DNA of 64,000 nt from Desulfobacteraceae bacterium (GTDB lineage: Bacteria; Desulfobacterota; Desulfobacteria; Desulfobacterales; Desulfosarcinaceae), in assembly GCA_013003715.1 (NCBI GenBank), contig JABDIN010000072.1, positions 1 through 64,000 of the forward strand, written 5' to 3'. Positions 47,634 through 56,505 of this stretch are shown in pieces (the first letter of the stretch is position 1; each line of letters opens with the position of its first letter). A program made the translations under genes and the position numbers. The notes beneath the pieces are model-generated. The model made no database searches and was not told the origin of the DNA. It saw only the letters and a program-made list of their open reading frames with translations.

Positions 47634-48387
47634 TGAAGCTTGGTTGTCTTTTCCGGTTGGCATTATAATTGCCACAGTGGTCTCATCCGTGGGCATCGGC
47701 GGCGGTATTCTCTGGATGCCCTTTTTCCTGATCATTTTAAAAATGCGTCCCGAAACCGCCGTTTTGACGTCCCTTATGATTCAAACCGCCGGAATGGGAT
47801 CAGGCAGCGTGGCTTACCTGATAAAGAAAAGAGTGGACATACCATTGGCAACCCTCTGGCTGGTCGTCACGATACCCGGGATCGCTATCGGTGCCATACT
47901 GGTACAGACGATTTCCTCGATGCATTTGGAACTGGTGTTAGGCGCCATTACGCTAATGACCGCTTTTTTGTTTGTCTCCGCCAATCAAAAGTATACGGAT
48001 CGTGGCAAGGATCGGGTGGCGGTCAGAACAGCCGCACCTTACTGCTGGACCGTCGGTTTTTTCGCTGTTGGCAGCGGCATGCTCAGCGTCAGCATCGGCG
48101 AATGGCTTATCCCCATCATGCGGGGGAAAATGACCATGCGTATGCACGTCGCCGTGGCCACGAGCATATTTACGATATTCGGCACCTGTATCGTCGGTGT
48201 AAGCACGCACTTGATGTTGGGGGGAAATCCTTATGTCCCGGCAGTACTTTGGGGTGTTCCCGGTGTCATTATCGGGGGACAGATCGGTCCGAGGATAGCC
48301 GAAAAAATTAACGAACGATGGTTAAAAGATATTTTCATTTTTATGCTGACCTTGATTGGTATTCATCTGATTTACAACTCTTATTAG
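47626..48387 (+). CDS. TauE/SafE-family (sulfite/sulfonate-type) permease
   Basis: 253 residues with about eight membrane helices in two repeats. The signature is SSVGIGGGILWMPFFLIIL in the first half and GMLSVSIGEWLIP in the second. Family members move sulfite, sulfoacetate or related anions, usually outward. ATG 47626 overlaps the HAMP gene by eight bases; longer in-frame starts would overlap it further. Followed after 25 bases by an ABC permease gene. Confidence 0.85.
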   Translation: MPDEAWLSFPVGIIIATVVSSVGIGGGILWMPFFLIILKMRPETAVLTSLMIQTAGMGSGSVAYLIKKRVDIPLATLWLVVTIPGIAIGAILVQTISSMHLELVLGAITLMTAFLFVSANQKYTDRGKDRVAVRTAAPYCWTVGFFAVGSGMLSVSIGEWLIPIMRGKMTMRMHVAVATSIFTIFGTCIVGVSTHLMLGGNPYVPAVLWGVPGVIIGGQIGPRIAEKINERWLKDIFIFMLTLIGIHLIYNSY

Positions 48388-48412
48388 CTTGTGCTGAAAA
48401 CTAACGGCAAAT

Positions 48413-49204
48413 ATGAATTCACGTCTTGTAGGTAATATTAGAAATATTATAAATTCAGTGTTTTGGCCCATGGTGACCTTCATTGTGCTTTTCGGTGTAT
48501 GGGAGCTTATTCACCGATTCGGCACCTGGAGTGATCAGGTTTTTCCAAGTCCGTTTGTTGTATTGACCAGCCTGAAGGATCTCTTCGAAAATGGCACCTT
48601 GGTTAAACACATGGTGGCCAGTTTATACCGTGTCACCATCGGATTCTATGCCGCGGTGCTCGTCGGTATTCCAGCCGGCATATTGATGGGCCGGCTCGAG
48701 TTTGTCGGAAAGCTGTTGAATCCATTGCTGCAGTTTCTACGCCCGATTTCACCTTTGGCCTGGATCCCCCTGGCGATGTTATGGTTCGGCATTGGCGATG
48801 TACCGGCGATTTTTCTCATTTTTCTTTCGAGTTTTTTCCCTTTGGTCGTATCCACCATAGCGGCGGTTAAATCAATTAATCCGATATATTTTCAAGTCGC
48901 CGCAAATCTAAACTTCAATACCTGGGAAGTAACGACAATGATCACCTTGCCGGCCATCCTGCCGTCGGTGATTACCGCCCTGAGAATTTCCATAACGATT
49001 GCCTGGCTTGTGGTCGTCGCTGCCGAAATGATAGCGGTGCAATCCGGTTTAGGTTACTTGATCCTGGATTCCCGCAATGCCTTGAGAATGGACTATGTAA
49101 TGGCCGGAATGATTGTAATTGGTGCCATCGGATTGGTCCTGGATTTTTTAATGCGGCAATTGGAAAGAATAGAATCCGTTCAATGGGGAACACAAAAAAA
49201 GTAG
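48413..49204 (+). CDS. ABC transporter permease, NitT/TauT family
   Basis: 263 residues with six helices. The EAA-like loop is TMITLPAILPSVITALRISI. The N-terminal LWELIHRFGTWSDQVFPSP and LLNPLLQFLRPISPLAWIPLAMLWFGIG are typical of SsuC/TauC/NrtB-type permeases for sulfonates, taurine, nitrate or thiamine precursors. Forms one importer with the two genes downstream. Confidence 0.9.
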   Translation: MNSRLVGNIRNIINSVFWPMVTFIVLFGVWELIHRFGTWSDQVFPSPFVVLTSLKDLFENGTLVKHMVASLYRVTIGFYAAVLVGIPAGILMGRLEFVGKLLNPLLQFLRPISPLAWIPLAMLWFGIGDVPAIFLIFLSSFFPLVVSTIAAVKSINPIYFQVAANLNFNTWEVTTMITLPAILPSVITALRISITIAWLVVVAAEMIAVQSGLGYLILDSRNALRMDYVMAGMIVIGAIGLVLDFLMRQLERIESVQWGTQKK

Positions 49205-49214
49205 GTGCCGTGGT

Positions 49215-50012
49215 ATGTCCCGGATAGAAATACAACAATTGACCAAGCAATACCTGAATCGCAGAGTTCACCCACGGAGTGGGGATGACCCGGCTATCAA
49301 ACCGGGTGACACTTTCGATGTGATCAGCGCATTGGATTTGAATTTCAACAATGGCGAAATGGTATGCATTTTAGGGCCGTCCGGTTGCGGCAAATCCACG
49401 ATGCTCCGCATCATTGCCGGATTCGATGTCCCCTCATCCGGACAGGTGCTGATCGATGGCAGGAAAGTCAGGGAACCCGGTACCGACCATATTTTCGTTT
49501 TTCAACAAAATGGTTTGCTGCCCTGGATGACGGTTTGGGATAATATCGGGTTAGGTCTTCGGCACATGAAAGATAAAACGGAAAAAGAATCGACAATAAC
49601 CGAATTCATCGAAATGGTCGAACTCGATGGATTCGAACATCATTATCCGCACCAGCTTTCCGGTGGAATGCAACGCCGGGCGGAGCTTGCCCGCGCACTT
49701 GCCGTAAACCCGAATCTACTGATCATGGATGAACCTTTCAGCGGCCTGGATTTTCTGACCCATATGAAAATGCGTGAAGAAGTGGTCAATATGCATGAAT
49801 ATCTCCGAAAGACAACACTGGTGGTTACCCATGACATAGATGACGCGCTGATCATGGGTGACCGGATTGTCGTGCTCAGCAGCAGTCCGGCGACCGTTCG
49901 CCTGGATTGCCACCTCGATTACGACCGACCGCGTGATTTTGAGAAATTACCGGAATTGAGTCAGCTGCGCAGTGAAATCTTTTTTATGTTGGGTGTGAAT
50001 TATGCGGTTTGA
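49215..50012 (+). CDS. ABC transporter ATPase, NitT/TauT family
   Basis: 265 residues. Walker A GPSGCGKSTMLR, Q-loop VFQQNGLLPWM, signature LSGGMQRRAELARAL, Walker B LLIMDEPFSGLD and the H-loop VVTHDIDDA are all intact, and the order matches SsuB/TauB. Residues 10-30 contain a short polar insertion (HPRSGDDPAIKPGD) between the first beta strands. It overlaps the binding-protein gene by 11 bases. Confidence 0.92.
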   Translation: MSRIEIQQLTKQYLNRRVHPRSGDDPAIKPGDTFDVISALDLNFNNGEMVCILGPSGCGKSTMLRIIAGFDVPSSGQVLIDGRKVREPGTDHIFVFQQNGLLPWMTVWDNIGLGLRHMKDKTEKESTITEFIEMVELDGFEHHYPHQLSGGMQRRAELARALAVNPNLLIMDEPFSGLDFLTHMKMREEVVNMHEYLRKTTLVVTHDIDDALIMGDRIVVLSSSPATVRLDCHLDYDRPRDFEKLPELSQLRSEIFFMLGVNYAV

Positions 50013-51066
50013 TTTTGGTCAACGATTTGGTTTTATCATGACACCGGCACGGTGGGTCGGCTTGTTATCGATTCTCTGGATCATATTCATCTGCCTTCTG
50101 CATTTCCATAACGTTGCTGCCGTCTCTTCCGTTCAGGTCGTCCGTATGGGATATATGCCTGTCATATCCAACTTGGCTGCCCCGATCCTGGATCATGTCA
50201 GCAGAAAAAGTAAAGAAATCCGTTTCGAAACCATCAAGTTCTCATCATTCGCTGAAATGGCGGAAGCACTCCGAAACAACAATATTGATGCGGCATTTAT
50301 GATCGCACCGCTATCCATTGTCCTGCGTCAGCAAAAAGAAGATATTAAAGTAATATATATCGGCAACCGCCATGAGAGCACACTCGTAGCGCGCAAGGAA
50401 TTGAATGCCGCTAAGATTGAAGACCTCATCGGAAAAACCATCGCGGTTCCCATGAGATACTCCGGCCACAACATCGGCTTGAATCTGCTGCTCGAACAGC
50501 ATTTATTGCAAGGTAAAATCAACATTGTTGAGATGAATCCCCCGGACATGGCATCGGCCCTGGCGGCCGGGAGCCTGGACGCGTATTTTGTCGGGGAGCC
50601 GTTCGCGGCACAAACCCTTAAAAGCGGCGATTCACGGCGGATTCTGTATGTGGAGGAATTGTGGGATAAGTTTATCTGCAATCTTACGATTGTCAAAAAG
50701 GAGTTTATCCAGCGGAATCCGGAAGCTGTCCGATTGCTTGTCCAGGGTGCCGCCAGATCCGGCGTCTGGGCGTCCAAGAACCCCAAAGCGGCGGCAAACA
50801 TCGCTTCCATGTATTGGAACCAGCCACAGGAACTCGTCCACTATGCCCTTACAACACCGGAAAAACGTATCATATATGATCAATTCATCCCACTCGATAC
50901 GGAATTACAATACCTTGCCGATCTCATGACCAGATACGGCCTATTGGAATCCAATAATATAGACGGGCTGGTGGACGGTCAATTTGCAGCCGCAGCAAAT
51001 ACAAGGAATGTAACCGATTTGAAGAGCATCCTCGAGCCCCACCCCATTGACCTGTCAAGCCGATAG
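50002..51066 (+). CDS. ABC substrate-binding protein, NMT1/SsuA-like
   Basis: 354 residues with an N-terminal hydrophobic segment (about 17-40), either a signal peptide or an anchor; an uncleaved anchor is suggested by the absence of a clear signal-peptidase site. The mature part is a SsuA/NMT1-like fold: VRMGYMPVISNLAAP, AEALRNNNIDAAFMIAP, AAGSLDAYFVGEPFAAQ. The ligand is unknown; family members bind nitrate, taurine, alkanesulfonates or pyrimidine precursors. ATG 50002 lies within the ATPase end; ATG 50038 is an alternative. It is convergent with pruA, leaving only 22 bases between stops. Confidence 0.85.
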   Translation: MRFDFGQRFGFIMTPARWVGLLSILWIIFICLLHFHNVAAVSSVQVVRMGYMPVISNLAAPILDHVSRKSKEIRFETIKFSSFAEMAEALRNNNIDAAFMIAPLSIVLRQQKEDIKVIYIGNRHESTLVARKELNAAKIEDLIGKTIAVPMRYSGHNIGLNLLLEQHLLQGKINIVEMNPPDMASALAAGSLDAYFVGEPFAAQTLKSGDSRRILYVEELWDKFICNLTIVKKEFIQRNPEAVRLLVQGAARSGVWASKNPKAAANIASMYWNQPQELVHYALTTPEKRIIYDQFIPLDTELQYLADLMTRYGLLESNNIDGLVDGQFAAAANTRNVTDLKSILEPHPIDLSSR

Positions 51067-51088
51067 CCCGGCGCGCTCAATCGTCCGA

Positions 51089-52717
51089 TCACCCCATCGA
51101 TGGATACCGATAGTCTGTGGGCGCTGAAAATGATTCTTTTATCGTCCGCGGGCTGGTCCACCGCAATAAGTTCAGATGGGAACCTGCCTTGTCGTTCGTG
51201 CCGGATTTCCGTGATCCACCAAAGGGCTGTTGACCCACAACGGCGCCCGTGGGTTTATCGTTGACATAAAAATTACCGGCCGCGTTTCGCAGCACGGACC
51301 TCGCTTTAGCTACGGCATGGCGATCTCCGGCGAATACGGCACCGGTCAAGGCGTACCCGGAGGTCTCATCGCAGAGCTGCAGTGTTTTCCCGTAATCGCC
51401 GTCATCATATACGTAAACCGTCAGCACGGGGCCGAATATCTCCGCTTCCATGGTGATAAAGTGCGGATCGGTGGTGAGGATTACCGTGGGTTCGATGAAA
51501 AATCCCCTGGTGGCGTCGCTACCGCCGCCGGTTACTATTTGCGCCTTGTCGGAGGCCTTGGCCCGGTCAATAAAACCGGTGATGGTGCGGAACGCTTTTT
51601 CATCGATGACCGCGTTCATGAAATTGGAAAAGTCGGTGACATCTCCCATGGGGATACTCCCCACCGCATCGATAAATCTATCGCGTATACTGTTCCAGAA
51701 GGTCCGTGGCACGTACATCCGTGAGGCGGCACTGCATTTTTGCCCCTGATATTCAAACGCCCCCCGGATGGCGGCGGTGATCACGGATTCCGGGTCCGCC
51801 GAATCATGGACCATGATAAAGTCCTTGCCGCCGGTTTCACCGACGATGCGCGGATAACTGCGATAGGCGTCGATATTGCCGCCGATGCGTTGCCAGATGT
51901 CGTTGAAAACATGTGTCGAACCGGTGAAATGAACCCCGGCGAGGTGCGGATTCGCCAGAACCGGGTCCCCAACCTCTCCGCCGCTGCCCGGCACAAAATT
52001 GATGACGCCATCCGGCAGGCCAGCCTCCTTGAATACCTGCATCAGGTAATAACCGGATAAAACAGCTGTCGATGCAGGCTTCCACACAACGGTGTTGCCC
52101 ATGACGGCCGGCGCCGTGGCGAGATTCCCGGCAATGGCCGTAAAATTAAACGGGCTGACGGCGAATACAAATCCCTCCAGCGGCCGGTAATCCAATTGAT
52201 TCCAGATCCCCGGCGAATTGATCGCCGGTTGAACGCCGTAAATCTGTTGCATGAAGTGTACATTGAACCTGAGAAAATCCGCCAGCTCACAGGCGGCATC
52301 GATTTCCGCCTGAAATGCATTTTTGCCTTGATTGAGCATCGTCGCCGCATTCAGCGTATACCGGTATGTTGTGGAGATCAGATCCGCCGCCCGGAGAAAT
52401 ATCGCAGCCCGGTCACTCCAGTGCATGGCTTCCCAGGCCGGTTTTGCCGACAACGCCGCTGAAATGGCCGATTCGGCTTCCCCTGAACCGGCTTTTTGAT
52501 ATCGGGCCAGAACGTGTTGATGGTTGTGGGGACAGATGGATCGGCCCATATTTCCCGTTGAAACGGATTGCCCCCCGATGATCAAGGGCACTTCCGCTTC
52601 ATGTTGCATCTGTCGCCGCAATTCCGCCTGGAGAAGTTCTCTCTCCGCAGTACCCGGCGCATAGGTGAGCACCGGTTCGTTTGCCGGAGTTGGTGTATTA
52701 AAAAAGGTATTATTCAC
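51089..52717 (-). CDS. pruA: L-glutamate gamma-semialdehyde dehydrogenase
   Basis: 542 residues, the monofunctional 1-pyrroline-5-carboxylate dehydrogenase type. It oxidises glutamate semialdehyde to glutamate with NAD+, the second step of proline breakdown. SPFNFTAIAGNLATAPAVMG, HFTGSTHVF, GETGGKDF (catalytic Glu) and FEYQGQKCSAASR (catalytic Cys) are visible, with a C-terminal PFGGSRKSGTNDKAGS. No proline dehydrogenase domain is fused or adjacent, so the semialdehyde may come from ornithine or from elsewhere. It follows the ALDH7-type gene by 26 bases on the same strand. Confidence 0.93.
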   Translation of the reverse strand: MNNTFFNTPTPANEPVLTYAPGTAERELLQAELRRQMQHEAEVPLIIGGQSVSTGNMGRSICPHNHQHVLARYQKAGSGEAESAISAALSAKPAWEAMHWSDRAAIFLRAADLISTTYRYTLNAATMLNQGKNAFQAEIDAACELADFLRFNVHFMQQIYGVQPAINSPGIWNQLDYRPLEGFVFAVSPFNFTAIAGNLATAPAVMGNTVVWKPASTAVLSGYYLMQVFKEAGLPDGVINFVPGSGGEVGDPVLANPHLAGVHFTGSTHVFNDIWQRIGGNIDAYRSYPRIVGETGGKDFIMVHDSADPESVITAAIRGAFEYQGQKCSAASRMYVPRTFWNSIRDRFIDAVGSIPMGDVTDFSNFMNAVIDEKAFRTITGFIDRAKASDKAQIVTGGGSDATRGFFIEPTVILTTDPHFITMEAEIFGPVLTVYVYDDGDYGKTLQLCDETSGYALTGAVFAGDRHAVAKARSVLRNAAGNFYVNDKPTGAVVGQQPFGGSRKSGTNDKAGSHLNLLRWTSPRTIKESFSAPTDYRYPSMG

Positions 52718-52743
52718 TGCATTATCCTTTTAATATTATCGTT

Positions 52744-54276
52744 TCATACCTTGAATTCTATTCCCTGGGCCAATGGTAATCCCCTTCCCCAATTGATGGT
52801 ATTGGTTTGTCTACGCATGTATACCTTCCACGCATCGGAACCGCTTTCCCGGCCGCCCCCCGTATCTTTCTCACCACCAAAGGCGCCGCCGATTTCAGCT
52901 CCGCTGGTGCCGATGTTGACATTGGCAATCCCGCAATCACTGCCGGCGTGGCTGAGGAATGTCTCACTTTCCGTAATCGAATCGGTGAAAATGGCTGAAG
53001 ACAAGCCCTGGGGCACATCGTTATGAATGGCAATGGCGTCATCGAGGTCCTCGTATGGAATGATGTACAACAGGGGGGCAAAAGTCTCTTCCTGAACCGT
53101 GCGGTAGTGATTCGCGACTTCCATTATAGCCGGTTTTACATAAAACCCGCCCTCCAGGCCATCAGGTGCTGTCCGTTCGCCGCCGCAGAGAAGTTTACCG
53201 CCTTCAGACACGGCGCTCTTTATGGCCGATTGCATGGCATCGATCGCCCCGGTATCCACAACCGGGCCCATGATGGTGTTTTCGTCCTGGGGGTCACCGA
53301 TGCGGATCTGTTTGTAGGCCTCGATTAACGCTGAGACGAATTGATCTTTTATGGACTTGTCGATGATGATTCGCCGGGTGGAGGTGCAGCGTTGCCCGGT
53401 CGTACCGATGGCGCCGAACAAGGTGGCATTTAGGGCCATGGGGATATCAGCGTTTTTCGTGATGATAATCGCATTGTTCCCACCGAGCTCAAGCAAGGTG
53501 CGGCCCAACCGCCCGGCAACGGTTTCGCCGATGTGACGCCCCATCCCCGTGCTTCCGGTGGCGCTGATCAACGGAATGCGCCGGTCCGTAATCATGGTTT
53601 CCCCCACGTCGCTCCCTTTGCCCACCACCAGATTGAACACACCGTCGATATCGTATTCATCCACAATGGGCGAGATGATGTTCTGGACGGCGATGGCTGT
53701 CAATGGGGTTTTGGAACTGGGTTTCCATACCACCACATCTCCGCACACGGCCGCGATCAGGGCATTCCAGCTCCAGACTGCCACCGGGAAATTAAAGGCC
53801 GTCACCACCCCCACTATGCCCAATGGGTGCCATTGCTCATACATCCTGTGACGGGGTCTTTCGCTGTGCATGGTCAACCCATGAAGCTGGCGGGACAACC
53901 CCACGGCAAAATCCGCGATATCGATCATCTCCTGGACTTCGCCATAACCCTCCTGGATGGTCTTTCCCATTTCCAACGTCACCAGCTTTCCCAGCGGCTC
54001 CTTGTATCTCCGGAGCGCTTCCCCGATTTCACGGACGATCCGCCCGCGCTGGGGCGCCGGCACCATACGCCATTTTTCAAAGGCATGTTGGGCCTTTTTC
54101 ATCACCATCGCATAATCGTCGGCCGTGGCCTGGGTAATCGCCGCAATGGGTTTTCCATCTATCGGCGATACGGATGTCAACTCACCACCACCGGTGTTGA
54201 GCCAACCATTGCCACCGCCGCTCGTCGCACCCGGGTTCACGGTGTCTATACCCAACTTTTGTAAGACATCAGACAT
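52744..54276 (-). CDS. ALDH7-type semialdehyde dehydrogenase (AmaB-like)
   Basis: 510 residues. The closest recognisable group is ALDH7 (antiquitin, alpha-aminoadipic semialdehyde/piperideine-6-carboxylate dehydrogenase, AmaB). Supporting motifs are LLELGGNNAII, TGQRCTSTRR (catalytic Cys), QEETFAPLLYI and the C-terminal NVNIGTSGAEIGGAFGGEK. It would oxidise aminoadipate semialdehyde in lysine catabolism. First gene of a two-gene operon with pruA and divergent from a LysR gene, so the pair may serve lysine/ornithine-derived semialdehydes (inference). Confidence 0.88.
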   Translation of the reverse strand: MSDVLQKLGIDTVNPGATSGGGNGWLNTGGGELTSVSPIDGKPIAAITQATADDYAMVMKKAQHAFEKWRMVPAPQRGRIVREIGEALRRYKEPLGKLVTLEMGKTIQEGYGEVQEMIDIADFAVGLSRQLHGLTMHSERPRHRMYEQWHPLGIVGVVTAFNFPVAVWSWNALIAAVCGDVVVWKPSSKTPLTAIAVQNIISPIVDEYDIDGVFNLVVGKGSDVGETMITDRRIPLISATGSTGMGRHIGETVAGRLGRTLLELGGNNAIIITKNADIPMALNATLFGAIGTTGQRCTSTRRIIIDKSIKDQFVSALIEAYKQIRIGDPQDENTIMGPVVDTGAIDAMQSAIKSAVSEGGKLLCGGERTAPDGLEGGFYVKPAIMEVANHYRTVQEETFAPLLYIIPYEDLDDAIAIHNDVPQGLSSAIFTDSITESETFLSHAGSDCGIANVNIGTSGAEIGGAFGGEKDTGGGRESGSDAWKVYMRRQTNTINWGRGLPLAQGIEFKV

Positions 54277-54392
54277 TTCATCCCTCCAGAATCATTTATG
54301 TTATTCTGCTTGTAAAATAACCACAAAATTCGTAAAAATAAAATTCATAATATTTATAGTAAAGATGAAATGAATTCATGTGGGGTTTCACG

Positions 54393-55316
54393 ATGGATCT
54401 CTATCAACTCAAAACGTTTTTCACATTGGGAAAAGTAAAAAGTTACACGGGAACCGCGGCTGTCCTGCACGTCACGCAATCAGCGGTGAGTCATGCCGTC
54501 AAAAAACTGGAAACGTCGGTGGAAACCGGCCTGATTCAAAAAAAAGGCAAGGACTTCAAACTCACCGCCGCCGGCCAGATCCTGTTCCGGTCATGTGAAA
54601 TGATTTTTACTGAAATCGAGAATGTCCGGGACACCCTGAAAGTGCACACCCAGAATGCGTTCCGTCACATATATCTGGGAAGTCCGGTGGAATTCGGCAC
54701 CACTATTCTTATACGGCACATCAGGGAGTTCATGGAGACCAATCCCCTTTTCCACCTGGACTTTCTCTTTTCCCACAACCTCAGGGAACCCCTTGTGAGC
54801 GACGAAGTGGATTTCATCATAGACTGCAACGATCATCCGCTACCGGGGACTGAGAAAATTTTTTTGTTTCGTGAACAATACGTCACCATTTGTTCACCGG
54901 ACTACAGGGACCGGCATAGGATCGCAGGCGTGACGGATTTGCAGCGGGTCCATATCCTTTCCATGGACACGGAGACCGTATGGTGGAAAAATTTTATCAT
55001 TACCCTGCCCCCGGAAATGCGTTTGATCCTTAAAAACGTTATCCAGATAAATCATGTGCGCGGCATTATCAATGGAGCCATCAATGGTCTAGGCATCGGC
55101 TTTGTGCCAAAGTATACGGTGATCAATGAATTAAAGACCGGTCTGCTGGTCAATCCTTTTCCGGATATCATTCCGGCGGCCGATCACTTCAACATCTTCA
55201 TCAAACGGCACAAACTGAGACTTGAGAAGAACAAGACGCTGATCGGGTTTCTGACCCGACTCCAGCCCGTGGAGTTTGGCGCGGAGATTATGGAAAATAA
55301 TTACACCTTGACTTAA
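54393..55316 (+). CDS. LysR-family transcriptional regulator
   Basis: 307 residues from ATG 54393 (MDLYQLKTFFTLGKV). The helix-turn-helix is TGTAAVLHVTQSAVSHAVKKLET, followed by the linker helix and a type 2 periplasmic-binding effector domain. It is divergent from the ALDH7/pruA operon with about 115 AT-rich bases between, the standard arrangement for a LysR activator of the neighbouring genes. The inducer is unknown. An in-frame ATG at 54378 would add five residues. Confidence 0.87.
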   Translation: MDLYQLKTFFTLGKVKSYTGTAAVLHVTQSAVSHAVKKLETSVETGLIQKKGKDFKLTAAGQILFRSCEMIFTEIENVRDTLKVHTQNAFRHIYLGSPVEFGTTILIRHIREFMETNPLFHLDFLFSHNLREPLVSDEVDFIIDCNDHPLPGTEKIFLFREQYVTICSPDYRDRHRIAGVTDLQRVHILSMDTETVWWKNFIITLPPEMRLILKNVIQINHVRGIINGAINGLGIGFVPKYTVINELKTGLLVNPFPDIIPAADHFNIFIKRHKLRLEKNKTLIGFLTRLQPVEFGAEIMENNYTLT

Positions 55317-55425
55317 ATTTTTTTAGTGCTATAGAATTTCAAGAGCTGATCAATCTTCAACCTGCCCTCGGCGTTCATTCCGGTCGGCGGCAGGCCTTCC
55401 CCGATGGTTCCACGAGGTTTACCAG

Positions 55426-56031
55426 ATGAAAGAGAATATACCTCCATTTAGGATCGGCGCCACATTAAGGACAAGAAGGCGCATGCTGAATCTCACCCTT
55501 AAGGCGGTCAGCGAGGCCACCGGGTTGTCGGTCGGTTTTCTGTCCCAGGTGGAGCGCAACCTGACTTCGCCTTCACTCTCGTCGTTGGTCAGTATATCCA
55601 AAGCGCTGAAAGCCAGTGTGGACTACTTTCTGGTGACCCCCTCCAACACCGGCCTGGTCAATTCCAGGAAAAATCGTAAACGTTTTTCGGTGGACGGTCT
55701 GCCGCTCACCTATGCCCGCGTCAGCAATGATCTGCCCAATGGCCAGATTCACAGCGTCATTACGGAAGTGCCCCCCCATTGGGAATCCGAGACCTCCTCC
55801 CATGAAGGCGAGGATTTCATTTATATCATCAGTGGTACAGAGCTGATAATTGTCGGTGGCGAGGAGTACGTGCTCGAAGAAGGGGATACCATTCATTACG
55901 ATGCCTCTATTCCCCATAGCTGGGGTAATCGCAGCGACAAACCGGCCGTCAGCCTGTTCGTCGGCACCCAACCGTTGTTCCCGGGCACCAGAGGTCCCGG
56001 GAGAAAAACCAACCCCCAAAAAAAGGACTAG
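55426..56031 (+). CDS. XRE-cupin transcriptional regulator
   Basis: 201 residues. An N-terminal XRE helix-turn-helix (TLKAVSEATGLSVGFLSQVERN, residues about 25-46) is joined to a cupin sensor domain (ETSSHEGEDFIYIISG, EGDTIHYDASIPHSWGN). Such proteins, like PuuR, commonly repress amino-acid or polyamine degradation genes. It heads the operon with the small cupin, the peptide-type ABC importer and hyuA, and is likely their regulator. Confidence 0.88.
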   Translation: MKENIPPFRIGATLRTRRRMLNLTLKAVSEATGLSVGFLSQVERNLTSPSLSSLVSISKALKASVDYFLVTPSNTGLVNSRKNRKRFSVDGLPLTYARVSNDLPNGQIHSVITEVPPHWESETSSHEGEDFIYIISGTELIIVGGEEYVLEEGDTIHYDASIPHSWGNRSDKPAVSLFVGTQPLFPGTRGPGRKTNPQKKD

Positions 56032-56036
56032 CAGGT

Positions 56037-56372
56037 ATGAAAATCATCGATATCGGCCGGGTACCATCCGAAGAAGGGTTGCCGGCCACCTTAAAGCGTC
56101 TGTTTGAAATCGATATCACCGATAAAACCAAATTTTCCCTCGGCGTTGCCACTTTCCCACCCGGCGTAAGGATTCCCCCGGAGGGTGATGGTGTGCATGC
56201 CGGAGACGAATTCTCCATCATCATCAAAGGAGAAATCGTCTCTGTTAACAATGGCAAAAAGCAGCGCCTCACCGCCGGTCATGCCGTGTATATTCCGGCC
56301 GGCGAGTCCCATTGGGCGGTGAACGAATCCCACGAGGATTGCGAAATTGTCTGGGTATTGGTCGACCCATAG
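56037..56372 (+). CDS. Small cupin-domain protein
   Basis: 111 residues, one cupin barrel. The first motif is GVRIPPEGDGVHAGDEFSIIIKG and the second GHAVYIPAGESHWAVNE, with His and Glu in the metal-ligand positions. Not obviously an enzyme of known type; it could bind or isomerise the imported compound. Begins six bases after the regulator gene. Confidence 0.8.
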   Translation: MKIIDIGRVPSEEGLPATLKRLFEIDITDKTKFSLGVATFPPGVRIPPEGDGVHAGDEFSIIIKGEIVSVNNGKKQRLTAGHAVYIPAGESHWAVNESHEDCEIVWVLVDP

Positions 56373-56505
56373 TTCACGGTGCGACCGACCCCGGACAATA
56401 TATGGACAGGTGCCGCGACCACAGGCCGTCAGGGACACAAGACCTGACGAACTTGCAACCGGGCCGCGGATTTCACTCAAGACGGAAAGTGAAAAGGAGG
56501 TAGCG

